From Adhaeribacter aerolatus (GTDB lineage: Bacteria; Bacteroidota; Bacteroidia; Cytophagales; Hymenobacteraceae): a stretch of DNA of 64,000 nt. Positions 61,074 through 64,000 of this stretch are shown piece by piece. The DNA lies in assembly GCF_007991635.1 (NCBI RefSeq), contig NZ_BJYS01000006.1:124001-188000 (forward strand). The letters run 5' to 3'. The translations under genes and the position numbers were made by a program. Positions within the stretch are counted from its first letter, which is position 1, and each line of letters begins with the position of its first letter. The notes under the pieces were generated by a model. That model did not search any database. It worked only from the letters and a program-made list of their open reading frames with translations, and had not been told where the DNA came from.

Positions 61074-61777
61074 TATTATAAGGATGTATAAGGTAGATAT
61101 AATACCATGGTTCCTCCTGTTTACCATCCAGTGAGTAAAAACAATAACTGAAAATATATAGAAAAACAACCACCCCGGCTCCCAGTCTAAATTTAGGCTG
61201 GATCTGGGGAGAAGGTTACTTATAAGTTTTTACTCATAGTAAGATAATTTTATACATACGCTGCACGCTGGTAAAGAACAGCAAATAACTTACATATAGC
61301 TAAACACTTCTGCAACGCCTTCCCTAATACCAAATCACAGGAACTCTATTCCATAGAAGATAAATTAATGCTACCCAACCCTGTCATTCTGCAAGCTTCC
61401 ATTGCCTTACCAAATCAATAGATTCTTCCAGAATGACAGATAGTAGATTGGGTAAGTTATTTATATCACATTAACTAGCGTGCTATGGAATCAGCTTAAG
61501 ACGATTTGGTATTAGAGAAGGTGCCCAGAAGACGGAAAGTTTTAGCTCATCAAAAAAGGAAGTACCCGCCCCGATGGCGAGAAGCTAACGGACAGATGAG
61601 CCTGGCATTCAACCACAAACTAAAATTTTGAATTAACTTCCAAAACTCCTAATATGGATTTTGCTTTTTACCTGCTTGTTTTTAGGAATCGCCATTCAAA
61701 TTGAATAAGATTTAATAATTTAAACATGCCTTATTTTACCAGAACTATAAATTTCACCACGCAAAACAGACTACCCC
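61074..61777. other. 704-base gap with palindromic elements, no gene seen
   Basis: It contains the imperfect hairpin CCAGTCTAAATTTAGGCTGG (61182-61201; probable transcript end of the DUF5916 gene) and the nested palindromic element at 61318-61521. The rest, including 61540-61777, shows no convincing frame. Confidence 0.6.
61318..61521. mobile_element. MITE-like imperfect palindrome inserted in a REP-like repeat
   Basis: The outer arms CCTTCCCTAATACCAAATC (61318-61336) and GATTTGGTATTAGAGAAGG (61503-61521) are inverted repeats with 18 of 19 matches. Further inward ATTCCATAG pairs with CTATGGAAT, and TGTCATTCTG with CAGAATGACA, so the whole 204 bases can fold. The flanks CCTTCCCTAA and TTAGAGAAGGTGCCC equal the two arms of the repeat at 25059-25085, so a 184-base element (61328-61511) appears to have entered that repeat. 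It carries no gene. Confidence 0.7.
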
Positions 61778-62947
61778 ATGAACAAGCTTTACACAGCTCC
61801 GGCCGTCCTGAACAACCCGACGCAGACGGGAAATAAATTACAACGCTACCTATCGCTGGACGTGATGCGGGGCCTGACCATTGCCCTGATGATTGTGGTA
61901 AACACCCCCGGCAGTTGGGAATCCGTTTACGCGCCGCTCCGGCACGCCCAATGGCATGGCTTTACCGTTACCGACCTCGTATTTCCCACTTTTTTGTTTG
62001 TAGTAGGCAATGCGCTTAGCTTTAGCATGCGCAAGTTCGAAGGGCAGAATAGTAAATTTCTGAAAAAGGTATTTAAACGGACGGCCCTTATTTTCCTTAT
62101 TGGTCTTTTCCTCAATGCTTTTCCGTTTGTTACCCGGGTTAATGGCGAGCTAACTTTAATTGATTTTTCTAGTATCCGGTTATTCGGGGTGTTGCAGCGG
62201 ATTGCACTTTGTTACGGGGTAGCCGCTTTGGTAATTCATTATTTCCAAGCCCGGGGTGCTTTAATATTTAGTGTGCTGGCTTTATTCGGTTATTGGGCAA
62301 TTATGTATTTTTTCGGCAATCAGCCCGACCCTTACACCTTAGCGGGTAATGCTGCTTTAAAACTGGATAGCTGGCTACTATCCGAGAAAAATCTTTATAA
62401 AGGTTATGGCATTCCTTTCGACCCCGAAGGTTTGTTAAGTACATTACCCGCCGTGGTTAATGTAATTGCGGGCTATTTTGCCGGGCGGTTTATTCAGCTA
62501 TCTGGTAATAATAAAAACACGCTAATGCGGTTAGCAATGGCCGGGGTAATTCTAACGACTATCGGGTTGGTCTGGAATATTTTCTTCCCCATTAACAAAC
62601 CTATCTGGACCAGCTCGTACGTGGTTTATACCGTTGGCCTGGATTTGCTGATTCTGGCCACGATTATGCTGTTGATTGAAGTAGCCCATTTTAGAAGCTG
62701 GACTCATTTTTTCGAGGCTTTCGGTAAAAACCCGCTGTTTATTTATGCCTTGTCGGGCGCGCTCATCGAAACCCTGGGCCTGATTCGGGTAGATGGCAAA
62801 AGCCTGAATGGCTGGTTGTACCAAAATCTTTATGCTTCCTGGCTTACCGGCGAGAACGCGTCTTTGCTTTTTGCCATCAGTTACATGCTGCTGCTGTGGG
62901 TGGTGGCTTACCTGCTGGATAAAAAGAAAATTTACCTGAAAATTTAA
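61778..62947 (+). CDS. HGSNAT-like/DUF5009 membrane acyltransferase
   Basis: A 389-aa inner-membrane protein with about 10 hydrophobic segments. The family opening is clear: RYLSLDVMRGLTIALMIVVNTPGSW, then LRHAQWHGFTVTDLVFPTFLFVVGNALSFS with the conserved histidines and the TDLVFPxFLF motif. Later segments include RLFGVLQRIALCYGVAAL and FFEAFGKNPLFIYALSGAL. The family relates to heparan-alpha-glucosaminide N-acetyltransferase, which acetylates a terminal glucosamine using acetyl-CoA from the other side of the membrane; bacterial members are uncharacterised for the most part. The gene is 71 bases upstream of a GH20 hexosaminidase gene, which fits amino-sugar metabolism. Confidence 0.88.
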   Translation: MNKLYTAPAVLNNPTQTGNKLQRYLSLDVMRGLTIALMIVVNTPGSWESVYAPLRHAQWHGFTVTDLVFPTFLFVVGNALSFSMRKFEGQNSKFLKKVFKRTALIFLIGLFLNAFPFVTRVNGELTLIDFSSIRLFGVLQRIALCYGVAALVIHYFQARGALIFSVLALFGYWAIMYFFGNQPDPYTLAGNAALKLDSWLLSEKNLYKGYGIPFDPEGLLSTLPAVVNVIAGYFAGRFIQLSGNNKNTLMRLAMAGVILTTIGLVWNIFFPINKPIWTSSYVVYTVGLDLLILATIMLLIEVAHFRSWTHFFEAFGKNPLFIYALSGALIETLGLIRVDGKSLNGWLYQNLYASWLTGENASLLFAISYMLLLWVVAYLLDKKKIYLKI

Positions 62948-63018
62948 GTGTAAGACCCAATTTCTCTTTTTAATCCGTTAGCATTGCAGAACCATTTGTA
63001 AAACCTACGTTTAGCAGC

Positions 63019-64000
63019 ATGAAAAGAATAATTGCCGGTACTTTTTTACTTAGTCATTTATTAACCTTGGGCTGTTCGCAGGCCTCCCGCGAAGAAAAGG
63101 CCTCCACCGAAACCATAACGGCGGGTACCCAAGTCCAAAACAGTCCGCTTAAACTAACCCTGGAATTAAAAGATAACCGTTATCAGAATAAACCCCAATC
63201 GCGTTCGGAACTAACCATTACCAACACCGGCGAACAAGCCTTACCCGCCAGAGGCTGGAAAATATTTTTTAATGGTGGCCGCCTCAAAACCGCTGATTCT
63301 ACGATAGTGCAGGTAAAGCATTACAACGGCGATTTGTATTACCTGGCGCCAGGCTCTAAATTTAAAGAAATTGCTCCGGGTAAATCGGCTACAGTAGAAG
63401 TATCCGGCCGTTCCTTCCGCAACCTTACAGATTTTCCGGTAGGCCTATACCTGGCTATGGATAATAATCCCAAAGAAGGTTTGCCCGTTGCTTTTGAAAT
63501 AAAACCGGGCACACACTTCCAAAAATCGGAGCAGGCGCTGGCCGCCCGCATTTTCAAAGAAAACCAGGCTATCCAGAATATTCCGGCCGAAAAATTAACC
63601 AAGGTCTTCCCTACCCCGGTTAATTACCAGGAAAAAGGCGAACCCTTTATTCTGAACGAAGAAACCATCATTATCGCGGATAACGCTTTCCAGCGCGAAG
63701 CCGAAAACCTGGCCCTGACCCTGCAAGGAATAATGGGTACCAAACCCGTCGTCCAAAATCAGGGTAACGGTAAAGCTATCCGGCTCCGGCAGCGCCAGAA
63801 TATTCCGGCCGAAGGGTACGAGTTAAAAGTAGATCCGAACGGTATTGAGATAGCGGCTTCTTCACCGGCTGGTATTTTCTACGGCATCCAATCGGTAAAA
63901 ACCTTGCTGCCGGCCTCGGCTTTTGCGGGCCGAGTTAATGCTGTAACTGTGCCGGGTTTGGAAGTAAAAGATGCGCCGCGGTTTGGTTACCGGGGTTTTA
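63019..64000 (+). CDS. GH20 beta-N-acetylhexosaminidase, lipoprotein, 3' end outside window
   Basis: The frame from ATG 63019 is open to the window end (327 codons seen). The signal peptide ends in a lipobox with Cys19 (LTLGCSQ). The next part (about 40-170) matches the chitobiase/beta-hexosaminidase N-terminal domain (LELKDNRYQNKPQSRSELTI, GWKIFFNGGR). From about 195 the GH20b domain begins (FPTPVNYQEKGEPFIL, AENLALTLQGIMGTKP, GYELKVDPNGIEIAASSPAG, IFYGIQSVKTLLP). The chain is cut at KDAPRFGYRGF, just where the catalytic TIM barrel begins, so the catalytic Asp-Glu pair is not visible. Expected to cleave terminal N-acetylhexosamines at the cell surface or in the periplasm. Confidence 0.88.
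   Translation, partial: MKRIIAGTFLLSHLLTLGCSQASREEKASTETITAGTQVQNSPLKLTLELKDNRYQNKPQSRSELTITNTGEQALPARGWKIFFNGGRLKTADSTIVQVKHYNGDLYYLAPGSKFKEIAPGKSATVEVSGRSFRNLTDFPVGLYLAMDNNPKEGLPVAFEIKPGTHFQKSEQALAARIFKENQAIQNIPAEKLTKVFPTPVNYQEKGEPFILNEETIIIADNAFQREAENLALTLQGIMGTKPVVQNQGNGKAIRLRQRQNIPAEGYELKVDPNGIEIAASSPAGIFYGIQSVKTLLPASAFAGRVNAVTVPGLEVKDAPRFGYRGF

Noticed and set aside
61318-61521. CRISPR or tRNA-like origin for the palindromic gap
   Set aside because: There is no spaced direct repeat and no cloverleaf with CCA-type end; the arms are inverted and fit an inserted palindrome.

Overview
The window reads as a chromosomal stretch of a glycan-degrading member of the Bacteroidota, most likely Cytophagales (the gene repertoire resembles Hymenobacteraceae such as Adhaeribacter; this genus-level guess is inference). 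The evidence is three SusC/SusD pairs, an ECF sigma/FecR pair, many Sec signal peptides ending in AQ, lipoprotein signal peptides, mostly weak Shine-Dalgarno sites, and one clear TTG-N20-TAAGTTTG promoter of the Bacteroidota type. No rRNA, tRNA, CRISPR array, phage gene or transposase gene was seen.

Region 1 (1-9924) is a mixed catabolic block on the + strand: a secreted sialidase, a TPR protein, a secreted DUF1080 (3-keto-disaccharide hydrolase type) protein, then an SDR dehydrogenase, a fumarylacetoacetate-hydrolase-family enzyme and an amidohydrolase that together match most of the non-phosphorylative L-fucose/L-rhamnose acid pathway. A purple-acid-phosphatase-like protein lies among them. 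On the opposite strand are a second calcineurin-type phosphoesterase and a glycerophosphodiester phosphodiesterase.

Region 2 (10309-22134) is a tight minus-strand operon: SusC, SusD, a polyol-permease-type MFS transporter, a 2-hydroxyacid dehydrogenase, two consecutive FGGY sugar kinases and a histidine-family phosphatase, with translational overlaps at the last two junctions. A DeoR/GlpR regulator is divergent from it. The likely substrate is a polyol, ketose or sugar acid; the pathway is not one I can name.

Region 3 (22410-26648) holds a GMC oxidoreductase with its Tat-signal small subunit, a repeat-rich gap, and a CstA-type transporter.

Region 4 (26728-39858) is a second minus-strand unit: ECF sigma, FecR, STN-domain SusC, SusD, and three paralogous exported FAD-dependent oxidoreductases, closed by a strong terminator.

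Region 5 (40242-58339) is a third polysaccharide-utilisation operon on the minus strand: SusC, SusD, a large lipoprotein of toroid-hydrolase type, a sodium:solute symporter, a GH2, a GH31 and a cytoplasmic FAD oxidoreductase, ending at a terminator. A divergent LacI-family regulator has two palindromic operator-like sites in front of it.

Region 6 (58340-64000) contains a CBM9/DUF5916 outer-membrane protein, a 704-base gap with a MITE-like palindrome inserted in a REP-like repeat, an HGSNAT-like membrane acyltransferase, and the start of a GH20 hexosaminidase cut by the window end.

The strongest candidates for undescribed biology are the dual-kinase/phosphatase/2-hydroxyacid dehydrogenase polyol locus, the sigma/FecR-controlled set of exported flavoproteins, the tandem LacI operators, the nested palindromic insertion at 61318-61521, and a 53-base dispersed repeat with a conserved short reading frame.
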